Source: JAOUEA01 sp963810915 (GTDB lineage: Bacteria > Actinomycetota > UBA4738 > HRBIN12). From it: a stretch of DNA of 64,000 nt. Both the position numbers and the translations under genes were made by a program. The notes beneath the pieces are model-generated. The model had not been told where the DNA came from. It made no database searches and saw nothing but the letters and a program-made list of their open reading frames with translations. Below, one piece after another: positions 28,095 through 36,722 of the stretch (positions within the stretch are counted from its first letter, which is position 1; every line of letters begins with the position of its first letter). The DNA lies in the NCBI GenBank assembly GCA_963810915.1, contig CAWEPH010000007.1:59455-123454 (forward strand). Reading direction: 5' to 3'.

Positions 28095-29582
28095 TCAGGG
28101 TACGGGGGCGGTACCGGCGGCGCGCAACTCCAGCTCGATCCGCGCGCCCCCACCCTCGGCGTCCGCGATCCGCAGGTCTCCGCCCCATTTCTCGGCCAAC
28201 TCGCGGGCGATGGCGAGGCCGAGGCCCGACCCCCCGCTCGGCGTCCCCCTGCCGCGGTAGAAGCGCTCGGTGACGAGGCCTCGTTCCGCCTGGGGGATCC
28301 CCGGGCCGTGATCGCGCACGGCGAGGACGACGCGACCGCCGCGCCCACCGCACTCGAGCTCGATCGGTCCGGCCCCGTACGCGATCGCGTTGTCGATCAG
28401 GTTGTCGAGGACCTGGTCCAGGTCGACGGTGTTCGCCAGGGCGCTGCCGCCGTCACCGGTCGCGGTAACGGTCGTGTCTAGCGCCTCGGCACGATCGTGC
28501 CACCGGAACACCGCGCGATCGGCGATCTCCCGCAGGTTCACGACGGTCGCGTCGCCCTGCTCCACCTGGTGGGCCATCACGAGCATGCGGTCGACGGTGG
28601 CGGCCAGGCGGTCCACTTCGACGTCCGCCGCTTCGATCTGGTGCTTGAGCGCCGGGTCCGTCGCGTCCGAGGCGGCACTCTCGAGGCGAAGCTTCATCCC
28701 CGTCAGCGGTGTCCTGAGCTGGTGGGAAGCGTTGGCCACGAACTCGCGCTGCGACCGCACCGTGCGCTCCACCCTGTCGGCCATGTCGTCGAAGGACTCG
28801 CCGAGGTCCTGGATCTCCTTCGCGCCGCCGACGTCGCCCGCGCGGGCGCTGAGGTCGCCGTTGCCGAGGCGACGGGCGGTGGCGGCCAGGCTCGTGAGAG
28901 GTCGTGCCAGGGAGTTGGCGAGGGCGAATGCGATCAACATGCCTGCCGCGAGCCCGACCAGTCCGATCACCCCGATGCCGATGCGCACGTTGCGAACGGC
29001 GACCTTGACCTCCTGGATGTTCTCGGTGATGCGGACCGCGCCCACGACCCCGCCCTCATCCAGCACCGGTGCGGCGGCCAGAAGGAGATCGGCGTTCAGG
29101 GTGTCGCTGTGCCGGATGATGGTGTTGGCCGTAGCCGGCACGTGGATGAATGACCCGTCGGGCGCGCAGGCCAGTCCCAGGGAGGTGAGGACCTCGGGAC
29201 GTAGGCAGGTGGCGTAGTTGTTGAACATCGGCGGGCCTGTGGAGTCGGCGAGCGGGGTGCCGTCCTTGTCCAGCACCAGCACGCGACCGTCGATCTGGCT
29301 CGCGTAGTCCTTCGCCTGGCGGTCAAGAGCCGGTCCTTCGACGAGTCCCTCCTTGCCGATGCCTGCCGCGATCGTCTGGGCGCTGAGCAGGGCCTGGCTC
29401 TCGACCTCGCTCCGCGCACGCGCCGCGAGGTTGATCCCGAGCGGGATGGTCAGTGCGACGATGACCACGAGGAGGATGTAGCCGAACGCCAGGACGAGCC
29501 GGGTACGGACCTTCGTGGCGCCCTCCTCCCCGTTACGGGGCCGGCTCGAGATCCTCGATGGCGGCGAAGCGGAAGCCGACAC
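28095..29582 (-). CDS. Sensor histidine kinase (OmpR-type partner)
   Basis: 495 residues from GTG 29582: a membrane helix (about 28-50), an extracytoplasmic sensor of some 115 residues with two cysteines, a second helix (about 175-200), HAMP, then the H-box NASHQLRTPL near residue 285 and an ATPase domain with DNLIDNAIAYG (N box), DHGPGIP (G1) and GSGLGLAI (G2). The start overlaps the response regulator by 50 bases; a start nearer the regulator stop would follow GGGGAGGAGGG but has no ATG, GTG or TTG. It phosphorylates the regulator encoded just upstream. The signal is unknown. Confidence 0.9.
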   Translation of the reverse strand: MSASASPPSRISSRPRNGEEGATKVRTRLVLAFGYILLVVIVALTIPLGINLAARARSEVESQALLSAQTIAAGIGKEGLVEGPALDRQAKDYASQIDGRVLVLDKDGTPLADSTGPPMFNNYATCLRPEVLTSLGLACAPDGSFIHVPATANTIIRHSDTLNADLLLAAAPVLDEGGVVGAVRITENIQEVKVAVRNVRIGIGVIGLVGLAAGMLIAFALANSLARPLTSLAATARRLGNGDLSARAGDVGGAKEIQDLGESFDDMADRVERTVRSQREFVANASHQLRTPLTGMKLRLESAASDATDPALKHQIEAADVEVDRLAATVDRMLVMAHQVEQGDATVVNLREIADRAVFRWHDRAEALDTTVTATGDGGSALANTVDLDQVLDNLIDNAIAYGAGPIELECGGRGGRVVLAVRDHGPGIPQAERGLVTERFYRGRGTPSGGSGLGLAIARELAEKWGGDLRIADAEGGGARIELELRAAGTAPVP

Positions 29583-30234
29583 CGCGGACGGTGGTGATGT
29601 ACACGGGGTTCGCCGGATCGTCCTCGAGCTTCTTGCGGAGCCAGGAGATATGCACGTCGAGCGTCTTCGTCGGCCCGAACCAATGGGGATCCCAGACCTC
29701 GTCCATGATCGTCTCGCGTTTCACCACCTGGCCGGCGTTGTTCATGAGCATGTGCAACAGATCGAACTCCTTGGCGGCGAGCTCCACCTGTTCGTCGTCC
29801 TTCGTGACGATGCGCGACGCTGGGTCGAGGGTGATGGCACCGATCTTGACGGGGCCTCTGCGGGCGGTGCCGCGGCCCCGGCGCATGACGGCCCGCATCC
29901 TGGCGACGAGCTCACCCGCACTGAATGGCTTGACGACGTAGTCGTCGGCACCGAGCTCCAGACCGACGATCCGGTCTATCTCTTCCCCCCGTGCGGTGAG
30001 CATGATGATCGGGACGTCCGAACCTTTGCGGATCTCGCGACACAGGTCGCGCCCGTCTCCGTCGGGAAGCATGACGTCGAGCAGGATCAGGTCGGGTCCT
30101 AGTCGACCGAAGGCCTCCCTACCGGACTCGAGCGTCCCGGCGACCTCGGTGTCGAACCCTTCTCGGACGAGGTGCTCTGCGAGGGGCTCAGAGATAGCGG
30201 TCTCGTCTTCGACGACGAGCACACGAGGCTTCAT
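29533..30234 (-). CDS. OmpR/PhoB-family response regulator
   Basis: 233 residues. The receiver domain has the acidic pair ED at 10-11, the phospho-acceptor D53 in LILLDVMLP, and the conserved Lys in VVKPF. The C-terminal winged helix binds DNA, with LAAKEFDLLHMLMNNAGQVV and the recognition region KTLDVHISWLRKKLEDDP. The overall sequence is of the RegX3/PhoP kind. It is the first gene of an operon with the kinase and the DsbA-like gene, and a leaderless promoter precedes it. Confidence 0.95.
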   Translation of the reverse strand: MKPRVLVVEDETAISEPLAEHLVREGFDTEVAGTLESGREAFGRLGPDLILLDVMLPDGDGRDLCREIRKGSDVPIIMLTARGEEIDRIVGLELGADDYVVKPFSAGELVARMRAVMRRGRGTARRGPVKIGAITLDPASRIVTKDDEQVELAAKEFDLLHMLMNNAGQVVKRETIMDEVWDPHWFGPTKTLDVHISWLRKKLEDDPANPVYITTVRGVGFRFAAIEDLEPAP

Positions 30235-30240
30235 GCCTTG

Positions 30241-30246
30241 ATGGTA
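30241..30246 (-). promoter_or_regulatory. -10 box of the response regulator operon
   Basis: Minus-strand TACCAT followed by six bases and ATG 30234; leaderless type. Confidence 0.55.
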
Positions 30247-30358
30247 TCGCCTGGGGTTTTGTCACTGTTGCTGTTACCGGGTGGCATTGGGTAGAACTAG
30301 CCCCCTCCGAAGGCGAGTTCGGTGTGCGGCGACCGGGGCAGCAAGGGGGAGGGGCCCG

Positions 30359-31780
30359 ATGTCGACAGCAGCAGCAGAGCGAACGTCACGTGCGGCGCGC
30401 GTGGGATGGGCACCCATTCGGGCGAGAGTGATATTGGCGGGCTTCAGTCTGTGCGTGTTCGCGCTGGTGGGTGGGCTGGCCTTGGCGGACTGGAACGTCA
30501 TCCGTCCACTTCTCCCCCAGATGGTGGTTTGGGCGGTGCTCATTGCGGCGGCGGATATGTTGCCTGTCGAATTCTGGGGTCGGGTCTCCTTCACCCTCTC
30601 GCTTCCCGGTTGCTCTCGCGGCAGGGCTGTCCCTACCCGCAAGCGCTGTCGGTTTGCTTCTCGTCTTCGCAACCGTCGACCCCCGGGAGTTTCGAGGCGA
30701 GTTGGCTTGGGATCGCGCCCTGTTCAACAGAGCGCAGATAGCACTCACCGTGTTGGTGGCCTCAGCGGCCTTTCACGCGATCGACGTGCCTCTTCAGAGT
30801 TGGCCGCGTGTCCTTGGGCCAGCCGCCATAGCGGTCGCGCTTGATTGCGCGATCAATCTGCTGCTCATGTGTGCTGGTGCAGCGCTCACCAGATCAGTGC
30901 GCCCGCTCTCGGTTCTCGAGAGCTGGTTTCGCGGAGTTCCAGCCCAGTACCTTCTAACGTGGCTGGCACTTGGCTCGCTGGCTCTACTCATGGCCACAGC
31001 CAACGCGGCTGTTGGGATGTGGCCCACTGCTGCGTTCCTCGTCCCACTTGCACTTGCTCGGCAAGCATTCGTTCAAACACAGCGCGTTGACGAGGCAGAG
31101 CGAAGCCTGGAACTCAAGGACGATGCGCTCTTGGCTGCTACTGAATGCGTCATCGAGGAGCGTCGGGACGAGAGGATGATGGTTGCAGGCGAGCTGCATG
31201 ATGAGGTGCTACCGGCGATCTACAAGGTTCACCTCATGGGGCAAGTCCTGAAGCAGGACTTGAATTCTGGGAATCTCCTTAACCTCGACTTCGACTTGCC
31301 CGAGCTTCTCAGCGCAACCGAACTGGCTCAGGAGGCCATTCGAAGCCAGATGGCCAATCTTCGTGAGTCGTCGCTCACTTCGGGAGGCTTGCGACCGGCA
31401 CTGGAGCAACGGGCTGTTGAACTCGAGACTGCCGGGTCTCCTCGAATCACGTCTTGGAGCTGGCTGACGTCGCCATGTCGGGGATCGCCGAGAATCTGTT
31501 GTTCCTCGTCGGACGGGAAGCCATGAACAACGCCGTACGTCATTCACGTGCATCGCGAGTCACGGTTCGTTTAGCGGAGGAGAACGATGAGGTCCGCCTG
31601 GCGGTCGCGGATGACGGCGTTGGTTTCGATCCACGCCTCGTCGACCGAGGGACGCACTTCGGGCTCCAGCTGATCGCCGAACGAGTGAAGGCGGCGGGCG
31701 GGCGAGTCATCGTTGACAGCCGTCTTGGGGCTGGAACTACCATCACGGTTGCGATGCCAAACAAAGCTGAGCCTCGATAG
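30359..31780 (+). CDS. Membrane sensor histidine kinase (HisKA_3 / NarL type), copy 1
   Basis: About 475 residues after correction. ATG 30359 follows GGGAGGGG. The N-terminal half is six or so membrane helices with a cytoplasmic loop VDPREFRGELAWDRALFNR; the kinase part has the HisKA_3 H-box GELHDEVLPAIY and an ATPase domain with REAMNNAVRHS and DDGVGFDP. Frameshifts near 30600 (CG lost from TCGCTT) and about 31430 are of the common type. It is a paralogue of the kinase at 32109. No response regulator gene lies beside it. The membrane domain is one I do not know by name. Its DNA appears richer in A/T than the surroundings, a hint of transfer. Confidence 0.8.
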
Positions 31781-31797
31781 GAGGTTCAGCAAGTAGA

Positions 31798-31827
31798 GCG
31801 ACCCCGGCCTTGGGAGCACGGGGTCGC
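31798..31827. terminator. Stem-loop between kinase 1 and the peptide gene
   Basis: GCGACCCCG (31798-31806) and CGGGGTCGC (31819-31827) form a perfect 9-bp stem with a 12-base loop, between the convergent ends of kinase 1 and the small peptide gene. It lacks a T tract but is well placed to end both transcripts. Confidence 0.6.
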
Positions 31828-31843
31828 GTAATCGAGTGCTTGC

Positions 31844-31927
31844 TCAGGCCTTCCAGTGTGCTCCGCCGGCGAGGGCGATCACCATGAGGGACCCGAGGGC
31901 GATGGCAATCCTGCGAGCAATCTTCAT
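31844..31927 (-). CDS. 27-residue membrane peptide
   Basis: The peptide begins MKIARRIAIALGSLM and continues VIALAGGAHWKA, a basic N-terminus and one hydrophobic helix, like a small membrane protein or a peptide signal. The frame was found by eye. Support is unusually good: GAGGAGGAGG sits five bases before the ATG, a promoter of standard shape lies upstream (31985-32013), and a stem-loop follows the stop. It lies between two paralogous membrane kinases and is divergent from the second. I do not recognise it; a ligand or modulator of the kinases is an inference from position only. A toxin-like role is also possible. Confidence 0.6.
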   Translation of the reverse strand: MKIARRIAIALGSLMVIALAGGAHWKA

Positions 31928-31957
31928 TTCGTCCTCCTCCTCAGCAGAAAGCGTCCG

Positions 31958-31972
31958 CCCCCGAAACGGGGG
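31958..31972. repeat. GC palindrome in the peptide gene leader
   Basis: CCCCCG, AAA, CGGGGG followed by AC. It would fold as a tight hairpin in the 5' leader of the peptide mRNA, and resembles the palindrome at 31996-32009. Confidence 0.5.
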
Positions 31973-31984
31973 ACTGACAAATGG

Positions 31985-32013
31985 ATTATGGGTGACCCCC
32001 ACTCGGGGGACAA
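31985..32013 (-). promoter_or_regulatory. Promoter of the peptide gene
   Basis: On the minus strand TTGTCC (32013-32008), exactly 17 bases, then CATAAT (31990-31985): the best sigma-70-like promoter in the window. It implies a leader of about 50 bases. Confidence 0.6.
31996..32009. repeat. GC palindrome in the peptide promoter spacer
   Basis: CCCCC, ACTC, GGGGG followed by AC, lying between and partly over the -35 and spacer of the peptide promoter, 38 bases from its near-copy. Placed to act as an operator. Confidence 0.45.
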
Positions 32014-32108
32014 CGAGGTAGATTCAGCTACATCGAATGACGTAGCCTGCTCCCTTCGGCTCGTCGACCTACTTTCAACCGACTGTCTGACGGTCGAAGA
32101 TGTCGACG

Positions 32109-33664
32109 ATGAGCGCCCAGATCTCGAGCCAGACACGCGACCCAGTCCGCGCGAGCTTTGCTGGTGTTTGAGCTCGCGATCATCATCCCCACGCTCGTTG
32201 GCCTCGTCCTTCTGCAACTCAATTCGCTGGACTCGCTGAACAGCAACCGGTTGGACTGGCAGCTTCCGCTCTGGGTGCTTCTTATTGCCTTCGTCGAGTT
32301 GCTGCCGGTGCCGGCTTGGCGGGGGGTTCATCTGAGCCTCGGCTTCCCATTGCTCATGAGCGTCGCGATCTTGTTTCCGCCATCTGCCGCCGCACTCACT
32401 GCATTGGTGGGTTCTATGGACCCGCGGGAGCTACGTCATGAGGTCACATTCCTGAGGGCGGTCTTCAATCGGTGTCAAGTCGCCCTTTCGGTTCTGGCTG
32501 CCAGCGGTGTCTTCCACGCGATTGCCTATCTCGATCCTGCGCCGAATGCATCTTCTTCTCCAGCATGGCTTCTGGTGATTGCAGCGATGCTGGCGGCCAT
32601 TGCTGACTACCTCGTCAACAGCACGCTGGTTACGGTGTTCACCAGCATTCGAATCGGGGTCTCCCCTTTCAAGGTGATGCGCGAGTTGCGCATCGGCCGT
32701 CTGAGTGAGTTCTTGGTGAGCTACCTTGGCCTTGGCGTGTTAGGTCTGATTGTTGCGGTCTTCGACGCCAAGATCGGTTTCTGGTCGATTCCCGCGTTTC
32801 TGGCGCCGTCGTTGTTGGCGCGACAGATGTTCTTCCGATCGCAGGCGTTGGAGGAAGCGCACAAGGAACTCCAGGATCGAGAACAGGTGCTTAGGACCCT
32901 CTCGAACGCCATGGCTGAGGAGCGGGCGGACGAACGGTTGCAGATCGCGGGGTACCTCCACGATGACCTTGCTCAGGTCCTGTTCCGTCTATCGATCCAG
33001 GTCGACGTCGCGCGCAAGCTCATGGAAAAGCAGGACTACCAGCAGGTTGTCGACCAGCTCGAGAAGATCCGCGAGTCCAAGCAGGAGACGTCCGATCGGA
33101 TCCGCGCGCTCATCCGCGACCTGCACCGATCTCCCCTCGGTGCCAAGGGACTTGCCGAGGCGCTCGAATCGTTCACGGACGAGGTCGGCCGCGATTCGGG
33201 CATGGTCTTCCACCGTGACGTGGAGAACATCGCCTTGCCGGCCCCGATCGCGCTCCTCGTGTACCACATCGCCCGGGAAGGCGTGATGAACGCGCTGAAG
33301 CACGCGGAGGCGTCGAACGTGTGGATCTCGGTGCGTCAACGCGGGAGCGTTCATCGAGCTCGAGCTGCGTGACGACGGACGCGGCTTCGACACCTCTGCC
33401 CCAGGACCCGAGGGGCACTTCGGTATGGCGATGATGCGCGAGCGGGCCCAGGTCGGTGGCGGTGTCTTCGACGTCGAGAGCGCTCCCGGCGAGGGCGCCA
33501 CGATCACGGTCGGGTTCCCGATCTCGCTACTGCAGCAGGAAGGGCAGGACGCGACCGCGCTCGAGAGCCCCAAGGACCCCGACGCGCGGGCTGGTGCTGG
33601 CCCCGGTACATCTGGAGCCAACGAGACGGCGGACGACGGTTCTCGCCAGATCGTCCGAGCATGA
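32109..33664 (+). CDS. Membrane sensor histidine kinase (HisKA_3 / NarL type), copy 2
   Basis: About 519 residues after correction. I start at ATG 32109 (MSAQISSQTRDPVRA); restoring a CG in the CGCG at 32149 joins it to the long frame beginning TTG 32158. The multi-helix membrane domain matches copy 1, including MDPRELRHEVTFLRAVFNR. The kinase part shows GYLHDDLAQVLF (H-box with the NarL-type H-D-x-x-x-Q), REGVMNALKHA and DDGRGFD. A second frameshift lies near 33340. A coiled helix of about 40 residues joins membrane and kinase parts. Its 3' end overlaps the convergent DUF5317 gene by about 160 bases. No adjacent response regulator is present. Confidence 0.8.
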
Positions 33665-34175
33665 CCAGCACCACGAAGCACGCCAAGCCCGCGTAGAGGA
33701 AGAGATCCCCGATCGAGAGCACGTCGCTCAGCGGCGGCGGTCCGGGGATCACGTCGCCGAGCGGACGCAGCACGTCGTCTTCGGTCATCAGATGGTGCTT
33801 GGCTGACCCATCCGCGGCCGGGAGATCCTCGACCGTTCCCCCCGCGATCCGTATCGCTTGTGCGCTGACCGGCATACCGCCGTTCGGCACGACGACGATC
33901 ATGTTCAGGACCAGCCCGATCAGGATCAGGCCGGCGGCGGGCAGCCTGCGATTCACCCAGACGCACGCGATCAACAACAGGTAGGACACGGCGAAGACCC
34001 CGCCCACGGCGGCCGAGGTCGCCTCGCGTGGGAGCGGGATCACCTGCAGGAACAGACCGGTGATCGCGAGCCCCCACAGATGCACCCGGAGGCGTTCGAA
34101 GGGCCGCAGGCTCCCGTGCGCGGCGAACCCGGCCGCGACGGCCAGGGCGAGGACGATGATCAGGATCAGCGGCAC
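33504..34175 (-). CDS. DUF5317 family membrane protein
   Basis: 223 residues: four membrane helices in the first 100 residues, the conserved LNMIVVVPNGGMPVSAQAI segment (about 90-108), then a loop with KHHLMTEDDVLRPLGDVIP and a final helix (LYAGLACFVVLVMLG). The family is found mainly in actinobacteria and related phyla and has no known function. The start is GTG 34175. The Arg/Pro-rich last 45 residues run antisense over the end of kinase 2, so the true stop may be closer if a sequence error is present. Confidence 0.8.
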   Translation of the reverse strand: MPLILIIVLALAVAAGFAAHGSLRPFERLRVHLWGLAITGLFLQVIPLPREATSAAVGGVFAVSYLLLIACVWVNRRLPAAGLILIGLVLNMIVVVPNGGMPVSAQAIRIAGGTVEDLPAADGSAKHHLMTEDDVLRPLGDVIPGPPPLSDVLSIGDLFLYAGLACFVVLVMLGRSGENRRPPSRWLQMYRGQHQPARRGPWGSRARSRPALPAAVARSGTRP

Positions 34176-34285
34176 GAGGCGGATGCTCCAGGGCGTCGGG
34201 AACCGGATTCTCGCGCTCGGTCCGGGGCAAGTCCAGCCTCACGCCTCCGCAGAGGTTCGGGGCGTGCCCTCGCGCGTTCCCCGCG

Positions 34286-34291
34286 TAGCCT
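34286..34291 (+). promoter_or_regulatory. -10 box of the DUF2236 gene
   Basis: TAGCCT followed by seven bases and ATG 34299; leaderless type. Confidence 0.55.
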
Positions 34292-34298
34292 TGGAGGC

Positions 34299-35172
34299 AT
34301 GAGCGTGGACGGCGATCTCGGCTACTTCGGACCAGACAGCGTGTCGTGGAAGGTCCATCGCGAAGTCACCGTGTTGTTCGGTGGTGCCCGCGCACTGCTG
34401 ATGCAGGCCGCGCATCCGCTCGTCGTCGCCGGCGCGAACCAGACCGGCATGTACGAGCGCAACCCCTGGAAGCGGCTCCAGCGGACGCTGATCCTGACCT
34501 ACACGATGACGTTCGGCACGAAGGCCGAGGCGCATGCGGCGGCTAACAAGATCAACGAGGTGCACACGCGCATCAACGGGGTGGATCCGGTGACGGGTCT
34601 TCGATACGACGCCCTCGATCCGGTCCTGCTGCTCTACGTGCATGCGTGCCTCGTCGACTCGGCGCTGTTGTTCGAAGAACTCACGGTCGGTGCGCTCGAC
34701 GACGCGGGGCGGCAGCGCTTCCACGACGAGCAGATGCTGGCCGCCGAGCTGTGTCTCGTGCCGCGCGCGATGATCCCTCCCACCGTGCCGGCGTTGCGCG
34801 CGTGGATGGCGGACATCGAGGACAGCGGGATCCTCCAGGTGACGGAGGGCGCACGCAGGGTGCTCGATCTCTTCCTCGAGCCTCCTCGCGAGGCCGAGTG
34901 GCGCCCCGTGCTGAGGGGCGTGTCGCGGCTCGCCTTCGGGACGCTCCCGCCGCGCCTGCAGGAAGGCGTACGGAGTCCCGTTCGGTCGCGCGAAGCGAAC
35001 GGCCGTGCGCATCACGTTCCCGGCCATCCGCGCGCTGCGCCCGCTGCTCCCCCCGAAGTACCGGTTCATCGCGCCGTACAACGAGTGGCGCCTTCGACTC
35101 ACGGGCGCGGATCCCGGAGGCGGACTGGAGCAGGCCCGCAAGCGCGCGGGGATCCGCCTGGGCGAGCGCTGA
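34299..35172 (+). CDS. DUF2236 (MpaB-type oxygenase) family protein
   Basis: About 291 residues. Family features are VTVLFGGARALLMQAAHPLVVAG near the start, YTMTFGT, the loop INGVDPVTGLRYDALDP, and LLLYVHACLVDSALL with the conserved His. Related proteins bind heme b and cleave or oxidise isoprenoid chains such as rubber (Lcp/RoxB-type latex-clearing proteins); the natural substrate here is unknown. One frameshift near 34967 disappears when a CG is restored in GGCGTAC, giving LQEGAYGVPFG and the proper C-terminus ending at 35172. The HAD phosphatase gene follows 27 bases later. Confidence 0.82.
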
Positions 35173-35199
35173 CGCCGCGACGCGTGCGAGACTCGCGTC

Positions 35200-35985
35200 A
35201 TGACCTCCGGCTTCGCCGACGTGGACGGCCTACTCCTGGACATCGACGGCGTGCTCGCCGTTTCGTGGCAACCCATCGCGGGCTCGGTCGCGGCGATGCG
35301 TTGGATCCGCGAGCGGGGACTGCCCTTCCGCCTCATCACCAACACCACGACCCACACGCGAAGCGACCTGGCGGCGACGCTCGGGTCCGCGGGGTTCGAC
35401 GTGACGCCGGAGGAGATCGTGACCGCGGTCGTGGCGACGGTCACCTATCTCCGCGGCGAGCATCCAGGCGCAGCCGTGTATGTCCTGTCCGACGGTGACG
35501 CGCGTGAGGACTTCGAGGAGCTGCTTCTCGTCGACGATCCGGAGGGTGCCGACGTGATCGTGGTCGGCGGAGCGTGCGACGACTTCACCTACGGCACCTT
35601 GAACCGATGCTTCCGTCGCGTGATGGACGGTGCGTCGCTCGTCGGGATGCATCGCAACCTGTACTGGCGGACCGCCGAAGGTTGGCAGCTGGACGGGGGT
35701 GCGTTCCTGGCCGGTCTCGAGGAGGCCGCCGGCGTACGCGCCGTCGTGTGCGGCAAGCCCGCACCCGCGTACTTCGCCTCCGTCCTCGAGCTGTTGGGCG
35801 TCGGTGCGGCCCGCGCCCTGATGGTGGGCGACGACATCGTGAACGACGTGAACGGGGCACAGGCCGCCGGGATCCGCGGCGTCCTGGTGCGCACCGGCAA
35901 GTTCCAGCCGTCGGATCTGGGCAAAGGGTCGCCCGACGCCGTGGTGGACGCGCTCGACGCCCTCCCCGGGATCCTCGGCGGTTGA
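35200..35985 (+). CDS. HAD-superfamily phosphatase, subfamily IIA (LHPP/NagD-like)
   Basis: 261 residues. HAD motif I is LLLDIDGVL, with the two catalytic aspartates; motif II is ITNTTTHTR, the GKPAPAYF lysine is motif III, and MVGDDIVNDVNGAQAAG is motif IV. The C2-type cap between motifs II and III matches the LHPP/NagD group, which hydrolyse small phosphate esters or phospholysine. The precise substrate cannot be told. ATG 35200 has a weak -10-like GAGACT six bases upstream. The methyltransferase gene follows after five bases, in the same direction. Confidence 0.9.
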   Translation: MTSGFADVDGLLLDIDGVLAVSWQPIAGSVAAMRWIRERGLPFRLITNTTTHTRSDLAATLGSAGFDVTPEEIVTAVVATVTYLRGEHPGAAVYVLSDGDAREDFEELLLVDDPEGADVIVVGGACDDFTYGTLNRCFRRVMDGASLVGMHRNLYWRTAEGWQLDGGAFLAGLEEAAGVRAVVCGKPAPAYFASVLELLGVGAARALMVGDDIVNDVNGAQAAGIRGVLVRTGKFQPSDLGKGSPDAVVDALDALPGILGG

Positions 35986-35990
35986 TCTCG

Positions 35991-36722
35991 ATGGCGAACA
36001 GCTCGGACCGCGCGCAGGCGCCCGCGATCTTCGCAGGGATCGCTCCTCAGTATTCATGGATGGGCGCCGTGTTGTCCCTCGGCCAGGACGGCCGCTGGCG
36101 CCGAACGATGGTGGCGAACGTCGAGGCGGGACCCGGCGCCCGTGTGCTCGACGTGGCCGCGGGAACGGGCCTCGTTTCGAGGGAGTTGGCCGCTCGCACG
36201 CCCGCGCAGGTGATCGCGCTCGACCCCAGTGAGTCGATGCTCCGTTCGGGTCGAAGGGAGAACGACCGGGCCGACCTGAACGGACGGATCGCGCCGGTCC
36301 TCGGACGTGCCGAGGCGATCCCCTTCCCCGACGACGCCTTCGACGCGGTGACCTTCACGTACCTGCTGCGCTACGTGGACGACCCTCCCGCCGTGGTGCG
36401 TGAGCTCGCACGCGTGCTCAAGCCCGGAGGCACGCTGGCCTCCCTCGAGTTCCACGAGCCCGACGATCCCCTGCTGCGCGCCGGTTGGCGTGCCTACACG
36501 CGCGCGATCCTCCCCGCCGTCGGCGCGGTCATCTCGCCCGCCTGGTACCGCACGGGCCGGTTCCTCGGTCCCAGCATCGAGCGGTTCGTGGCCCGCGCGC
36601 CGCTGCCGGAGCAGGTGCGGTGGTGGCAGGACGCCGGGGTCCGTCACGTGCGCACCCGCCTGATGTCGCTCGGCGCCGGCGTGGTGATCTGGGGCGTGAA
36701 GGACGGGCCGGGTGTCGTCTGA
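35991..36722 (+). CDS. UbiE/MenG-type quinone C-methyltransferase
   Basis: 243 residues. The N-terminal FAGIAPQYSWMGAVLSLGQD corresponds to the UbiE motif with a conserved Tyr and Asp; the SAM site is VLDVAAGTGLVSRELAAR, and the catalytic-region motif is TFTYLLRYVDDP where UbiE enzymes have a related F-x-x-R-N-V pattern. The last step of menaquinone synthesis is the likely reaction, in keeping with the quinone-linked enzymes elsewhere in the window. The next gene starts inside its end, overlapping by 11 bases. Confidence 0.82.
   Translation: MANSSDRAQAPAIFAGIAPQYSWMGAVLSLGQDGRWRRTMVANVEAGPGARVLDVAAGTGLVSRELAARTPAQVIALDPSESMLRSGRRENDRADLNGRIAPVLGRAEAIPFPDDAFDAVTFTYLLRYVDDPPAVVRELARVLKPGGTLASLEFHEPDDPLLRAGWRAYTRAILPAVGAVISPAWYRTGRFLGPSIERFVARAPLPEQVRWWQDAGVRHVRTRLMSLGAGVVIWGVKDGPGVV

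Noticed and set aside
28097..28102. TACCCT eight bases before the DsbA-like ATG as a leaderless promoter.
   Set aside because: It lies in the last codons of the histidine kinase gene, six bases from a co-directional stop, so co-transcription is simpler.
30241..30294. A 17-codon frame starting ATG GTA TCG before kinase 1.
   Set aside because: No ribosome site, and its start lies inside the -10 box of the response regulator. Unlike the 27-residue peptide gene it has no support.
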